Origin: Lutimaribacter degradans
GTDB lineage: Bacteria; Pseudomonadota; Alphaproteobacteria; Rhodobacterales; Rhodobacteraceae
DNA length: 64,000 nt
Direction of reading: 5' to 3'
NCBI RefSeq assembly: GCF_023703375.1
Contig: NZ_JAMQGO010000007.1
Span: forward strand, 117,259 to 181,258
The notes below the pieces were generated by a model. That model did no database searches, was not told the DNA's origin, and was given only the letters and a program-made list of their open reading frames with translations. Positions 43,270 through 53,194 of this stretch are shown here, piece by piece. The position numbers and the translations under genes are program-made. Every line of letters begins with the position of its first letter. Within the stretch, counting starts at the first letter, position 1.

Positions 43270-44825
43270 ACGTGGCAACCGAACTGCGGGCCCGCACGCC
43301 CGATGAACGGCTGGCAGGCATCATCAAGCTGGCGGTCATGGCCGTGGGCGGCCAGGGCGGTGGCGTTCTGACCAGTTGGATCGAAAATCTGGCCCGTGCG
43401 CAAGGATATGCAGCGCAGGCAACAAGCGTTGCCGGCGTGGCGCAACGTACCGGCGCGACGATCTATTACATTGAAATGGCCCCTAAAGAAGCGGGCCAAC
43501 CAGAACCGGTGTTCTCGCTCGCGCCGGCCTCGGGCGACGTGGATATCCTGATCGCGGCCGAGATGATGGAGGCAGGCCGCGCCATCATACGCGGTTTCGT
43601 GACGCCCGACCGCACGACGCTGATCGCGTCGACCCACCGGGCGCTTGCCGTGTCGGAAAAGATGACGCCGGGTGACGGCATCGCCGATGCCGACGAAGTG
43701 CGCGCCGCCGCCGAAATTGCCGCGCAGCGCGTGATCATGGCCGATATGGAGCAGGCGGCGGTTTCACAAGGCTCGGTCATCTCGGCATCTCTGTTCGGCG
43801 CGCTGGCCGGCTCGGGCGCGCTGCCGTTCGACCGCGCGGCCTTCGAGGAGGCGATCCGCGCCAGCGGCAAGGGAGTCGAGGCAAGCCTGCGGGCCTTTGG
43901 CGCCGGCTTCGAGGCCGCGCAGAACCCCGAAAACGAAATCGCCGAGTCCGCGCCGCAACCCGTGCAGGTGACCCAGGGCGTGCGCGGCCCCAAACATGCC
44001 ATGCGCAAGTGGGAGGCAATGGTCGCCCGTGTCGAAGCGATGCCGGCCCCCGTCGCGGAAATGGCCCTGCCCGGCCTGCGCAAGGTCGTGAACTTCCAGG
44101 ATGTCGATTACGGCGCGGCCTACCTGGACAAGCTCGATACCGTTCTGGCCCGCGACCACGCCGAGAACGGGCATCAATTGTCGCACGAGGCGGCAAAATA
44201 CATTGCCAACGCCATGGCCTATGACGATGTGATCCGCGTGGCCGACCTGAAAACCCGCGCCCGCCGGTTCGACCGTATCCGCGCGGAAATGGGCGCGGGC
44301 GACGCACAGGTGCTGCAATTGACCGAGTTCATGCATCCAAGGGCCGAGGAAGTCGCCGGGATGCTACCCGCGAGGCTAGGCGCCAAGATCGAGGACAGCC
44401 CGAAATGGATGGCACGGCTTGATCGGTGGTTCAACAAGGGGCGCCGCCTGCGCACCGACAGTTTGCGCGCCTTCATCATGCTTTACATTCTTGGTGGCAT
44501 GAAGGGCTGGCGCCTGAAAACTCGGCGTCATGCGTTGGAGATGGATCATCTTGACCGCTGGCTTGACACCGCGATGGCGCATCTGCCCGATCGCTACGGC
44601 ATGGCGGTTGAAATCATCCGCTGCCGCCGCCTGATCAAGGGCTATTCCGACACCCACGCGCGCGGCCTGTCGAAATTCGATCGCGTGCTTGAAGGTGCTG
44701 CGCTTGTCGCGCATCGTGAAGACGGCCCCGACTGGGTGGCCCGCCTGCGCGAGGCGGCATTGCAAGACGAAAAGGGCGACGCGCTGGAAGGCGCGCTGAA
44801 AACCGTGCGATCTTTCTCCGGTTAG
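43266..44825 (+). CDS. Indolepyruvate oxidoreductase beta subunit-like with C-terminal extension (IorB-type)
   Basis: The 519-residue protein starts with the 2-oxoacid oxidoreductase gamma domain (VMAVGGQGGGVLTSWIENLARAQGYAAQATSVAGVAQRTGATIYYIE, residues about 23-70), as in IorB. Archaeal IorB is about 200 residues; here roughly 300 extra residues of helical character follow (from about 235), containing KRRLRTDSLRAFIMLYILGGMKGWRLKT-like basic stretches. That extension is known in proteobacterial IorB-family proteins but its job is unclear. The stop lies three bases from the end of the convergent exporter operon. Confidence 0.87.
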   Translation: MNVATELRARTPDERLAGIIKLAVMAVGGQGGGVLTSWIENLARAQGYAAQATSVAGVAQRTGATIYYIEMAPKEAGQPEPVFSLAPASGDVDILIAAEMMEAGRAIIRGFVTPDRTTLIASTHRALAVSEKMTPGDGIADADEVRAAAEIAAQRVIMADMEQAAVSQGSVISASLFGALAGSGALPFDRAAFEEAIRASGKGVEASLRAFGAGFEAAQNPENEIAESAPQPVQVTQGVRGPKHAMRKWEAMVARVEAMPAPVAEMALPGLRKVVNFQDVDYGAAYLDKLDTVLARDHAENGHQLSHEAAKYIANAMAYDDVIRVADLKTRARRFDRIRAEMGAGDAQVLQLTEFMHPRAEEVAGMLPARLGAKIEDSPKWMARLDRWFNKGRRLRTDSLRAFIMLYILGGMKGWRLKTRRHALEMDHLDRWLDTAMAHLPDRYGMAVEIIRCRRLIKGYSDTHARGLSKFDRVLEGAALVAHREDGPDWVARLREAALQDEKGDALEGALKTVRSFSG

Positions 44826-44828
44826 GGC

Positions 44829-46037
44829 CTATTCCGGCTGCGCCGGGCTGATCTGCACCCCTTCGATCACCGAGTCGCCAGGGTGCACGATCACCCGGTC
44901 GCCCTCGGCCAATCCGCCCAGCACCTGCGCCACGCGGTCGTTATGCTGGCCCAAGGTGACCTTCACCTGCCGCGCGATACCGTCATGCACCGCGAAGGCC
45001 GCCCAATCATCGCCGTCGCGAAACAATGCGCCCAGAGGAACCAGCAGGGCGTCATCCGCCTCCCACACGACGATTGCCAGCCGCACGGCATAGCCATTGC
45101 CCAGGCCCGGGCGCGTATCGGCGGGGTCGGTGATGTCGAATATCGCCTCGACGCGCTGTTCCTCGATCCCGAGGGCCGATACCTCTGTGCGCGCCGAAGG
45201 CTCGATCTGGCGCAATCGGGCCTCAAGCGCGGTGTCACCGCCCCAGCGATCAACGATAGCACGTGCATTTTCGGGTATACGCACCGCGTCGCGCGACAGC
45301 GGGTCGGCGACGATTTCCAGGTCGGTCGGATCGCCGATAGACAATAACGTCTGCCCGGCAAACACCGGGCGTTCGCTGATGCGATCAACTGACAAAACCA
45401 CGCCATCGGCCGGCGCGGCGATCCGCACGCAACATTCGCTGTCATCACTGCGCTCGCCCGGCCCGATCAACGCGGCCTGCGCACGTTCCAGCGTGCCTCG
45501 TGCCATGTCGCGGGCCGATTGCGCGGCATCGCGGGCGGCACGGCGCACGTTCAGCGCTTGCGCCGCATCCTCAAGCCGCACGATCGAGGCAACCCCTCGC
45601 TCAACCAGCTCTTGCACGCGGTTGTATTGGCTTTGGGCATAATTCAGTTCTTCCTCGGCTTGCAAAAGCTGGCTATCGGCCACGGCCAACGCCGCCTGTG
45701 CCTCGGATATGGCTGCCTGCGCCTGGCTGCGGCTGCGCGCATCCAGCAGGCTGGGCGCGATCGGTTCAACCACGGCAACAACGGTTTCACCCGCGATCAC
45801 GCGATCACCCACCCGCACGGGTGCGCGCTCGGCGGTTCCGGCGATGGGCGATGCGACCTCGTAAACCTCGCGGATACGGGTGGTGCCATCGACATCCACG
45901 GTCACGCGCATCGGCCCCCGCGCGACAGTGGCCAATTCGGCCGTGACGGGCACCGGGCGTAACGCCGCCCAAAGCAGCGCGCCGACGATGGCTGCAGCAA
46001 GCAGGACAATCAGGATCAGGCGGGTTTGTCTGTGCAT
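44829..46037 (-). CDS. HlyD-family periplasmic adaptor of an ABC exporter (MacA-like)
   Basis: The 402-residue protein has one N-terminal membrane anchor (LILIVLLAAAIVGALLWAAL), the barrel-sandwich half VYEVASPIAGTAERAPVRVGDRVIAGETVVAVVEP, a helical hairpin (about 100-190), the second half IAAPADGVVLSVDRISERPVFAGQTLLSIGDP and a C-terminal beta domain. It would link the FtsX-type permease encoded just upstream to an outer-membrane channel not found in this window. An unusual ECC cysteine pair precedes the second half. Its start is three bases past the permease stop. Confidence 0.87.
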   Translation of the reverse strand: MHRQTRLILIVLLAAAIVGALLWAALRPVPVTAELATVARGPMRVTVDVDGTTRIREVYEVASPIAGTAERAPVRVGDRVIAGETVVAVVEPIAPSLLDARSRSQAQAAISEAQAALAVADSQLLQAEEELNYAQSQYNRVQELVERGVASIVRLEDAAQALNVRRAARDAAQSARDMARGTLERAQAALIGPGERSDDSECCVRIAAPADGVVLSVDRISERPVFAGQTLLSIGDPTDLEIVADPLSRDAVRIPENARAIVDRWGGDTALEARLRQIEPSARTEVSALGIEEQRVEAIFDITDPADTRPGLGNGYAVRLAIVVWEADDALLVPLGALFRDGDDWAAFAVHDGIARQVKVTLGQHNDRVAQVLGGLAEGDRVIVHPGDSVIEGVQISPAQPE

Positions 46038-46040
46038 CGC

Positions 46041-48404
46041 TCACTCTCGTGTTTTCAGAACGGCAACAAGATCGGCGCGGTCCAGCCTGCGCCGCACCAG
46101 TAGCGCCGACGCGGCGACGGCCGCTAGGGTGACAAGGCTGGCCTTGGCGAAGCTGGCCGGCGTCAGGACAAGCGGAATGCGATACAGGTCACTGTCGAAC
46201 CCGGTCATCATCGCCCAGGAAATCCACGCTCCAATGGCCCAGCCCAGCGGCTGTGCTACCAACGCCAGCAGCGCGGTCTCCCCCATCAGAATTGACGATA
46301 CCTCGGCCTGGGTAAAGCCCAGGATGCGAAGGCTGGCGAGTTCGCGCGCGCGTTCAGACAATTGGATCCGCGCACCATTATAGGCCACGCCAACGGTGAT
46401 CAGCACCGAAATGGTGATGAACAGAACCGTGGTGATACGGACGTTTTCACTGATCGTTTGCTGAAAGCTGTCGCGCATATCGGTCAGCATGACAACGGTC
46501 GACAACATCGGCATTTCCTTCAGTCGCGCCTGAAGTTCAGGCAGCTGGCCCATGTCGATCCACAGGTTAAGGGCGGTGACGCGCGGGGCCTCGCGCAAGT
46601 GGGCGGCCAGGGCATCAAGCTGCATGTAGGCACCCAGACCGATATACTGCTTCGTTATCGCCGCGATCGGCACCGAGAAGGTGCCATCGCGTATTCCCGA
46701 TAACTCGACACGCACCACATCGCCCACGCCAAGACCCAACTGCCGGGCCAATTGTTCCGACAGCAGTATCCCCTGTTCGGGCAGGGGCACGGGCGCGCCG
46801 TCGATATCCAGCGTGCGGGCCAGATCGCCGCCGGGCAGACGCGCGGTGATCGCCAGCTTCTTTGAACGCGCGCCGTTATGCAGCGTTACCGGCAGGTCGA
46901 ACTGCGGCTCGACCGCCATCACACCGGGCAAGTGCCGCGCGGCGGTCACGGCCTCCAATCCTGCCTCTTGCGCAAGGATCAGGCTGGCATGTTGACGGTT
47001 CGATTGGAAAAACGCGATATCCACGACCTCGTCCAACGAGGACAGCATGAAATTCGATGCCACGAGAATCGCGACACCCAGCGAAAGGCCCAAGGTCGTG
47101 AACCCGGCCCGCACCGGCCAGCGCAGCACCCCGCGCAGCACCATCATCGCGGTCTGCGGAAGGCGCAGGGCGTGGGCCAGCGCATCCAGCCGGCCCTTGC
47201 GGAACCTGGGCGGCGCGGGCGGGGCCATCGCCACGGCAGGGGCCAGCCGCGCCGCCGACCAGGCCGCGCGCAATGCGCCCAGTGCGGCAGATGCCAGACC
47301 GATCAGGCCGGCCAGCGCATAGACATCAAGATCGTGCGGTCGCACGAGCCATGGAAAATCGAAAAAGCGAGCATAAAGCTGGGACATGCCCTCGGACAAC
47401 CAAGCCCCGGCAGACCAGCCGATGCCGATGCCCAAGGCGGCCACCAACGCGGCCATCATCAGATAGTGCAGGGCGATTTCCCAATCACGATACCCCAGAG
47501 CCTTGAGCAACCCGATCTCCGCCCGCTCCAAAGACACGATACGGCCCAGCACCATGTTCACCAGGAAGGCGGCGATGCCGAAAAAAATCGGCGGCAGCAC
47601 GGCAGACATGCTGCGCAGCTGGTCCAGCTCGGCCTGGATGAAGGAATGGCTGACCTGGGTTTCGCGATCGTGGGCGCCGGTGCCGCCCCATTCATCCAGC
47701 AGGGCATCTAACCTGTCGATTACCCTTTGCGTGTTGGCGTCGCGGCGCAGGGCCAGCGAAATATCGTTGAACGCGCCTTTCATTCCGAAACTCGCCGCGG
47801 CGGCCCGTTCGGGCATCCAGATGATGCCAAACCCCTCGTCATCGGGCATCAACCCGCCGGGTGGAAGCGTATAGATGAATTCGGGGCTGCGCAGCGTGCC
47901 AGTTATCGTCCATTGCTGCCGCGTCCCGTCAACGATGGCGGCAAAACGGTCACCGGGGCGGAACCCGTTGGCGCGGGCGAAACGGTCGGTCACCGCAACC
48001 TCGGTATTGGCGTCCGGACTCGGCAGGCGCCCATCGACCAGAACCGGGCGGTTCAACACCCCACCATCCGCGGGCAGTGACAGAACCCGCCCCGACGCGG
48101 GTGCCGCCCGGCGCTGCAGATCGAGCACCACCCAGCCGGTGACCCGCGCCTCGGCCGCCCGCACACCGTCAATGGCGGCCACGTCGCGCAGAACCGACAT
48201 GGGCGCGCGCCGGGCACTGGCGAATACCTGCGCGAAATGCTGGCGGCTGTAATAATCTTCCAGCGTCGCCTCCAACGCGCGCACCATGCCAAGGCTCGTC
48301 AGGAAAATCGCCACGCCACAGCCCAGCACCAGCGCGATGGCCAGAACCTGCGCCTTGAGCCGCCAAAGATCGCGCACCAGCTTTCTGTCCAACGCGTGCA
48401 ACAT
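46041..48404 (-). CDS. FtsX-type ABC transporter permease (MacB/LolC-like)
   Basis: The 787-residue protein has an N-terminal helix (LWRLKAQVLAIALVLGCGVAIFLTSLGM), a periplasmic domain, a central group of helices, then a second periplasmic domain and three C-terminal helices, i.e. a duplicated FtsX arrangement. QTISENVRITTVLFITISVLITVGVAYNGARIQLSERARELASLRILGFTQAEVS is the FtsX core. Such permeases act as mechanotransmitters or lipoprotein/peptide exporters. The ATG at 48404 shares its A with the ATPase stop codon (TGATG). Confidence 0.87.
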   Translation of the reverse strand: MLHALDRKLVRDLWRLKAQVLAIALVLGCGVAIFLTSLGMVRALEATLEDYYSRQHFAQVFASARRAPMSVLRDVAAIDGVRAAEARVTGWVVLDLQRRAAPASGRVLSLPADGGVLNRPVLVDGRLPSPDANTEVAVTDRFARANGFRPGDRFAAIVDGTRQQWTITGTLRSPEFIYTLPPGGLMPDDEGFGIIWMPERAAAASFGMKGAFNDISLALRRDANTQRVIDRLDALLDEWGGTGAHDRETQVSHSFIQAELDQLRSMSAVLPPIFFGIAAFLVNMVLGRIVSLERAEIGLLKALGYRDWEIALHYLMMAALVAALGIGIGWSAGAWLSEGMSQLYARFFDFPWLVRPHDLDVYALAGLIGLASAALGALRAAWSAARLAPAVAMAPPAPPRFRKGRLDALAHALRLPQTAMMVLRGVLRWPVRAGFTTLGLSLGVAILVASNFMLSSLDEVVDIAFFQSNRQHASLILAQEAGLEAVTAARHLPGVMAVEPQFDLPVTLHNGARSKKLAITARLPGGDLARTLDIDGAPVPLPEQGILLSEQLARQLGLGVGDVVRVELSGIRDGTFSVPIAAITKQYIGLGAYMQLDALAAHLREAPRVTALNLWIDMGQLPELQARLKEMPMLSTVVMLTDMRDSFQQTISENVRITTVLFITISVLITVGVAYNGARIQLSERARELASLRILGFTQAEVSSILMGETALLALVAQPLGWAIGAWISWAMMTGFDSDLYRIPLVLTPASFAKASLVTLAAVAASALLVRRRLDRADLVAVLKTRE

Positions 48405-49135
48405 CACCAGACGATCTCGGAGGCGGGCAGGCGCGTTTCGTTTTCGATAATCTCGGCCACGCGGCCATCGTGAAAACGAATCACCCGATGCGCCATCTTG
48501 CGGATGCCCGCATTATGCGTGATCACCAGCGTGGTTGTTCCAAAGCGGTTGTTCACCTCTTCCAGCGCGGCCAGAACGGCAGTGCCGGTCTTGCTGTCCA
48601 AGGCGCCGGTGGGCTCGTCACACAGCAGAACACCGGGGCGCTTGGCGATAGCGCGGGCAATGGCCACGCGCTGCTGTTCGCCGCCCGACATCTGCGCCGG
48701 GAAATGGTCCATCCGCCCAGACAAACCGACAAGGCCCAATGCCTCGTCCGGGTCCATCGGGTTCTCGGCCACATCCGTCACCAGCGCCACGTTCTCGCGT
48801 GCGGTCAGGCTAGCCACCAGATTGTAGAACTGGAAAACAAATCCCACGTGATCGCGGCGATAGCGCGTCAATTGCCGGTCTGTCATCGCGGTCAGCTCGG
48901 CATCGCGAAACCACGCCTGGCCGCTGGTGGCATGATCCAGACCGCCGATGATATTCAGCAGCGTTGACTTTCCGCTGCCCGAAGGGCCCAACAGCACGAC
49001 CATCTCACCCTCGGGTAAATCCAGGTCAACGCCATCCAGCGCGCGCACCTCGGCCATGTCGCCGCCGCCATAAACCTTGGTCAGGCCCCGCGTGCGAAAC
49101 ACCGGGCGGTCTGCATCAGGTGCTACTTGCATCAT
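48404..49135 (-). CDS. ABC transporter ATP-binding protein (MacB/LolD-type)
   Basis: The 243-residue ATPase has Walker [27 protein letters not shown], signature [15 protein letters not shown], Walker [13 protein letters not shown] and the switch VITHNAGI, all typical of the LolD/MacB class. It is the first gene of an ATPase-permease-adaptor exporter operon. I placed the start at 49135, with GAGG seven bases upstream; the frame is open to 49225 but without family resemblance. Confidence 0.9.
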   Translation of the reverse strand: MMQVAPDADRPVFRTRGLTKVYGGGDMAEVRALDGVDLDLPEGEMVVLLGPSGSGKSTLLNIIGGLDHATSGQAWFRDAELTAMTDRQLTRYRRDHVGFVFQFYNLVASLTARENVALVTDVAENPMDPDEALGLVGLSGRMDHFPAQMSGGEQQRVAIARAIAKRPGVLLCDEPTGALDSKTGTAVLAALEEVNNRFGTTTLVITHNAGIRKMAHRVIRFHDGRVAEIIENETRLPASEIVW

Positions 49136-49301
49136 TTCCTTGCCTCGCGCTGCGTCACCTAGTGTGTCAACCGACAAGGGCCGCGCTTTGACCCGCATCA
49201 AACATGGCTCGATCATGCGCGACACGAGGCCCGCCGCCTAGGGCCATGCCCATGTTTTCACCCCCGGTCGCCCGAGTTCGCGCCGCGATGTGACAAAGAA
49301 A

Positions 49302-49340
49302 TTGATTTTAGATGAGCGATAAGTTTTGATCAAATTATGA
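49302..49340 (+). promoter_or_regulatory. Promoter and TGATCA operator of the third polyamine-type ABC operon
   Basis: TTGATT (49302-49307) and TTTGAT (49325-49330) are 17 bp apart. TTTTGATCAAAT (49324-49335) overlaps the -10 box and matches the ATNTGATCANAT motif seen at spuC and potF, sharing TGATCAAATT exactly. Confidence 0.5.
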
Positions 49341-49356
49341 ACAGGGGACCGACTTC

Positions 49357-50430
49357 ATGATCGAAATCGCGAATGTCTCGAAGATTTTCACTGGTCGCGG
49401 TGCGCCATTCACGGCGCTTGACGATGTATCGGTGACCATCCGCGAGAACGAATTTTTCACGCTTTTGGGCCCGTCGGGCTGCGGCAAGACCACGTTGTTG
49501 CGGGTGATCGCGGGTTTCATTGATCCCACGCATGGCGCGGTGAAGCTGGAAGGCCAGGACCTGGTAAAACTGCCACCCTATCGCCGCCCGGTGAACACGG
49601 TGTTCCAGTCTTATGCCCTGTTTCCGCATATGACCGTGGCGCAGAACATCGCTTTCGGTCTTGAAATGCTCGACAAGCCAAGCGCCGAGATCAAGGCGAC
49701 GGTCGACCAGATGCTGGAACTGGTGCGGATGACACCGATGGCAGACCGCAAGACCAGCGAAATCTCGGGCGGGCAGCAGCAGCGCGTGGCGCTGGCCCGC
49801 GCGCTGGCACCACGGCCCAAGGTCTTGTTGCTGGACGAGCCGCTGTCAGCGCTGGATTTCAAGCTGCGAAAGGACATGCAACTTGAGCTGAAGCGCCTGC
49901 AATCGGAAACCGGGATCACGTTCGTTTTCGTCACCCACGACCAGGAAGAGGCCCTGACCATGTCCGACCGGATCGCGGTAATGAATGCCGGCGATATTCG
50001 CCAGATCGGTGGGCCGCGCGACATCTACGACCACCCGGCCGAACGCTTCGTCGCCGATTTCATCGGTGACACGAATTTCCTGGAGGTCGAGTTGCTGGCA
50101 ACCGAGGGTGAAACCGCCCGGATACGCCTGCCCTCGGGCGTCGAGACGGAGGTGCGCGCACCGCGCGACGGTGTGGCCCCCGGCCCCGTGACCCTGGCGG
50201 TGCGGCCCGAACATGCCAGCCTGTCGGGGGGCGATGGTGCGGCCCTGCCCGGCACGCTGGCCAATGTGGTCTATTTCGGCACAGATACGCATTTTCACGT
50301 CGACCTGGATGGCGGGGCGCGCTTCGTGCTGCGTCAGCAGAACCAACCCGGCACGGCACAGGGCTGGTCGGTGGGCGATGCTGTCACCGTTACGCTGGCT
50401 CCCGGCGTCGGCCAGGTTCTGAGGGACTGA
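49357..50430 (+). CDS. Polyamine-type ABC transporter ATP-binding protein (PotA-like), system 3
   Basis: The 357-residue ATPase has Walker [21 protein letters not shown], signature [15 protein letters not shown], Walker [12 protein letters not shown], switch [10 protein letters not shown] and a TOBE domain from about 235 ([10 protein letters not shown]). It is the first gene of a four-gene importer operon followed by an amidohydrolase gene. Its -10 box carries the same TGATCA motif as spuC and potF, so it probably belongs to the GntR regulon. Confidence 0.9.
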   Translation: MIEIANVSKIFTGRGAPFTALDDVSVTIRENEFFTLLGPSGCGKTTLLRVIAGFIDPTHGAVKLEGQDLVKLPPYRRPVNTVFQSYALFPHMTVAQNIAFGLEMLDKPSAEIKATVDQMLELVRMTPMADRKTSEISGGQQQRVALARALAPRPKVLLLDEPLSALDFKLRKDMQLELKRLQSETGITFVFVTHDQEEALTMSDRIAVMNAGDIRQIGGPRDIYDHPAERFVADFIGDTNFLEVELLATEGETARIRLPSGVETEVRAPRDGVAPGPVTLAVRPEHASLSGGDGAALPGTLANVVYFGTDTHFHVDLDGGARFVLRQQNQPGTAQGWSVGDAVTVTLAPGVGQVLRD

Positions 50431-50434
50431 GGCC

Positions 50435-51337
50435 ATGAGCGACGCCGCAGCCACCCGCACCGCACGCTCGCGCTGGCTGTTGCTTGCGCCGGCGCTGGCG
50501 GTCTTGATCTTTGCCGCCTCGGGCCCGCTCTTGATCGTGCTGGTCTATTCTTTCCTGACACCGGGCGATTACGGCGGAATTCTGTGGGAGTTTTCAACCG
50601 ACGCCTGGTTCAACGTCGTGTTCGAACAGGATTTCTTTACCGAGGAAGTCACCCTTGCCGATGCACATCTGTCGATTTTCTGGCGGTCGATAAAGCTATC
50701 GCTTCTGACCGCGTTTCTGACATTCGTCTTCGGCTTTCCCACCGCCTATTTCATCGCCACGCGCCCGAAGGACAAGCGCGACATCTGGATGCTGCTGATC
50801 ATCATCCCGTTCTGGACGAACCTTCTGATCCGCACCTTTGCAATCATGGAGTTGATCCGCGCCGAGGGTGCGATAAACAGCGTTCTTCTGGCGCTGGGGA
50901 TCATCGACGAACCCATACAGATGCTGTTCACTGAATTCGCGATTCTGCTGGGCATGGCCTACGTGTATCTGCCGCTGATGGTGTTGCCGATATACGCCTC
51001 GCTGGAGCGGTTCGATTTCACGTTGGTCGAGGCGGGGTACGACCTTTACGCCAGCCGCTGGCGGGTGCTGCGCAAGGTGATTTTCCCATTGGCGAAACCC
51101 GGTGTGATCGCGGGGTCGATCCTGGTGTTCGTACCTAGCCTCGGTGCCTATGTCACGCCGCGCGTCCTGGGCGGCGGCAAGCAACTGATGCTGGGCAACC
51201 TTATCGAATTGCAGTTCGGGGCGGGGCGCAACTGGCCCTTGGGCGCGGCGCTTTCGCTGACCTTGCTGGCAATCGTGATGGTCGCGCTGATCCTATACGT
51301 TCGCGCCGCCGGAAACGAAGAGGTGCGACATGGCTAA
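50435..51337 (+). CDS. Polyamine-type ABC transporter permease (PotB-like), system 3
   Basis: The 300-residue permease shows FPTAYFIATRPKDKRDIWMLLIIIPFWTNLLIRTFAIMELI and the EAA loop LVEAGYDLYASRWRVLRKVIFPLAKPG, typical of PotB/PotH. The region between helix one and helix two is the normal length, unlike the system 1 homologue. It overlaps the next permease gene by eight bases. Confidence 0.9.
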   Translation: MSDAAATRTARSRWLLLAPALAVLIFAASGPLLIVLVYSFLTPGDYGGILWEFSTDAWFNVVFEQDFFTEEVTLADAHLSIFWRSIKLSLLTAFLTFVFGFPTAYFIATRPKDKRDIWMLLIIIPFWTNLLIRTFAIMELIRAEGAINSVLLALGIIDEPIQMLFTEFAILLGMAYVYLPLMVLPIYASLERFDFTLVEAGYDLYASRWRVLRKVIFPLAKPGVIAGSILVFVPSLGAYVTPRVLGGGKQLMLGNLIELQFGAGRNWPLGAALSLTLLAIVMVALILYVRAAGNEEVRHG

Positions 51338-52130
51338 GGGCTTCGACATTCGCCGTCAGACCGGCTTTGCCACCATCGCGATGGCCTGTTTCGTGATCCT
51401 ATATCTGCCGATCGTCCTGCTGGTGGTCTATTCTTTCAACGCCGGCACGTCGGTTGCGATCTGGGAAGGGTTCAGCTGGCGCTGGTATGTCAGCGCCTGG
51501 GATAATGACCAGGTACAAGCTGCCACGGTCCGGTCGCTGGTCATCGCGTTCTGGGCCACCCTGATCGCCACCACCTGTGCGGTTCTGGCAGCGCTGGCCA
51601 CGACGCGGCAAGGCTCATTCCGCGGCTACACGCTTATATTCGCGATGATCAACCAACCGTTGATGGTGCCTGAAATCGTGACCGCCGTGGCGCTGTTGAT
51701 CTTTTTCGCCATGATCAAGGTCGCGACCGGCTATACCGGGTTGTTCTACCTGATCATTGCACACTCGGCATTTTGCCTGCCTTTTGCCTACATGCCCATC
51801 CGCGCCCGTTTGCAGGGCATGGACCTGAGCCTGGAACACGCGGCGATGGATCTTTACGGCACGCCGTGGCGGGTCTTTCGGCGCGTGACGCTACCGCAAC
51901 TGTGGCCCGGCATCCTGGCCGGTGCGATGCTGGCCTTTGTCATCTCGCTGGATGACGTGGTGATTACAGAGTTCGTGAAATCCGCCGGGCAGGATACACT
52001 GCCCACCTACATGCTGGGGCAGCTACGCCGAGTCGTCACCCCCGAGGTCAACGCCATTTCAACGGCGCTTCTGGCCATATCGGTCGTGATGGTGATGGGG
52101 TTCTTCTTTCTCAGCCGAACCAAGAAATAA
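51330..52130 (+). CDS. Polyamine-type ABC transporter permease (PotC-like), system 3
   Basis: The 266-residue permease carries six helices, the EAA loop LEHAAMDLYGTPWRVFRRVTLPQLWPG and MLAFVISLDDVVITEFVKSAGQ, the PotC hallmark. The ATG at 51330 is preceded by GAGG inside the upstream gene. Confidence 0.9.
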   Translation: MAKGFDIRRQTGFATIAMACFVILYLPIVLLVVYSFNAGTSVAIWEGFSWRWYVSAWDNDQVQAATVRSLVIAFWATLIATTCAVLAALATTRQGSFRGYTLIFAMINQPLMVPEIVTAVALLIFFAMIKVATGYTGLFYLIIAHSAFCLPFAYMPIRARLQGMDLSLEHAAMDLYGTPWRVFRRVTLPQLWPGILAGAMLAFVISLDDVVITEFVKSAGQDTLPTYMLGQLRRVVTPEVNAISTALLAISVVMVMGFFFLSRTKK

Positions 52131-52157
52131 CCGACAGAACCAACAGGAGGGTTCAAT

Positions 52158-53186
52158 ATGAAACTGACAAGATCATTTACTGTTCTGGCCGCGATGGCCG
52201 TGGCCGGTGCGGCCCAGGCCGAAGGCAGCCTGAACATCTACAACTGGGGCAACTACACCAGCCCCGAGATGATCGAGAAATTCGAACAGGAATACGATGT
52301 CGATGTCACGATCACCGACTATGACAGCAACGACACCGCGCTGGCCAAGATCAAGGCAGGCGGCCACGGCTTCGACATCGTCGTACCGTCGGGCACTTAT
52401 GTGCCGATCTTCGTGTCCGAAGGGCTGCTGATGGAATCAAAGCCCAACGAAATGGAGAACTTCAAGCACATGGACCCGGTCTGGGTCGACGTGGATTTCG
52501 ACCCTGGCCGGAATTACACCGTGCCATGGCAATGGGGCACCGTGGGCGTCACCGTGAACACCAGCGTTTATGAGGGCGACATCCACACCGCCGCCCTGCT
52601 GTTCGAACCGCCCGAAGAGCTTAAGGGCAAGATCAACATCATTCCCGAGATGATGGATGTCATGTCCACCGCCATCTACTACAAGGGCGGAGAGCAGTGC
52701 AGCATGGATCGCGAAGTGCTCAAGGAAGTGCGCGATATGCTGGTCGAGGCCAAGAAGGATTGGCTGTCGATGGATTACGGCAATATCGAGAAGTTTGCCA
52801 AGGGCGACCTGGCGGCCGGCCTGAACTGGAACGGTGCGTCGATGCGCTCGCGCTTGCAGAACGAAGACATCGCCTTTGGCCTCCCGAAGACCGGCTATCC
52901 GGTCTGGATGGACAATGCCGCGATCTTGGCTGACGCCCAGAACGTGGAAAACGCCAAGTTGTTCCTGAACTTCATCATGGCACCCGAAAACGCGGCGATG
53001 CTGTCGAATTTTGCCAAGTATGCCAACGGAATCGCGGGTTCGGCCGAATTCATGACCGAGGATCTGAGCTCGGCCCCCGAGATCAACCCCAGTGACGAGC
53101 TCAAGGCCGCAGGCGTCCTTTCGAAAACCTGCCCGCCCGAGGCGCAGAAGATCTACACTGCAATCTGGACCGAGTTGCAGAAATAA
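52158..53186 (+). CDS. Polyamine-type ABC transporter substrate-binding protein (PotD-like), system 3
   Basis: The 342-residue receptor has a clear Sec signal (MKLTRSFTVLAAMAVAGAAQA) and then EGSLNIYNWGNYTSPEMIEKFEQEYDVDVTITDYDSNDT, the PotD/PotF opening. GFDIVVPSGTYVPIFVSEGLL and GDLAAGLNWNGASMRSRLQNEDIAF line the ligand cleft in this family. It differs enough from the system 2 receptor to bind another amine. The start follows AGGAGGG, and a hairpin terminator follows the gene. Confidence 0.9.
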   Translation: MKLTRSFTVLAAMAVAGAAQAEGSLNIYNWGNYTSPEMIEKFEQEYDVDVTITDYDSNDTALAKIKAGGHGFDIVVPSGTYVPIFVSEGLLMESKPNEMENFKHMDPVWVDVDFDPGRNYTVPWQWGTVGVTVNTSVYEGDIHTAALLFEPPEELKGKINIIPEMMDVMSTAIYYKGGEQCSMDREVLKEVRDMLVEAKKDWLSMDYGNIEKFAKGDLAAGLNWNGASMRSRLQNEDIAFGLPKTGYPVWMDNAAILADAQNVENAKLFLNFIMAPENAAMLSNFAKYANGIAGSAEFMTEDLSSAPEINPSDELKAAGVLSKTCPPEAQKIYTAIWTELQK

Positions 53187-53194
53187 GCACGGCA

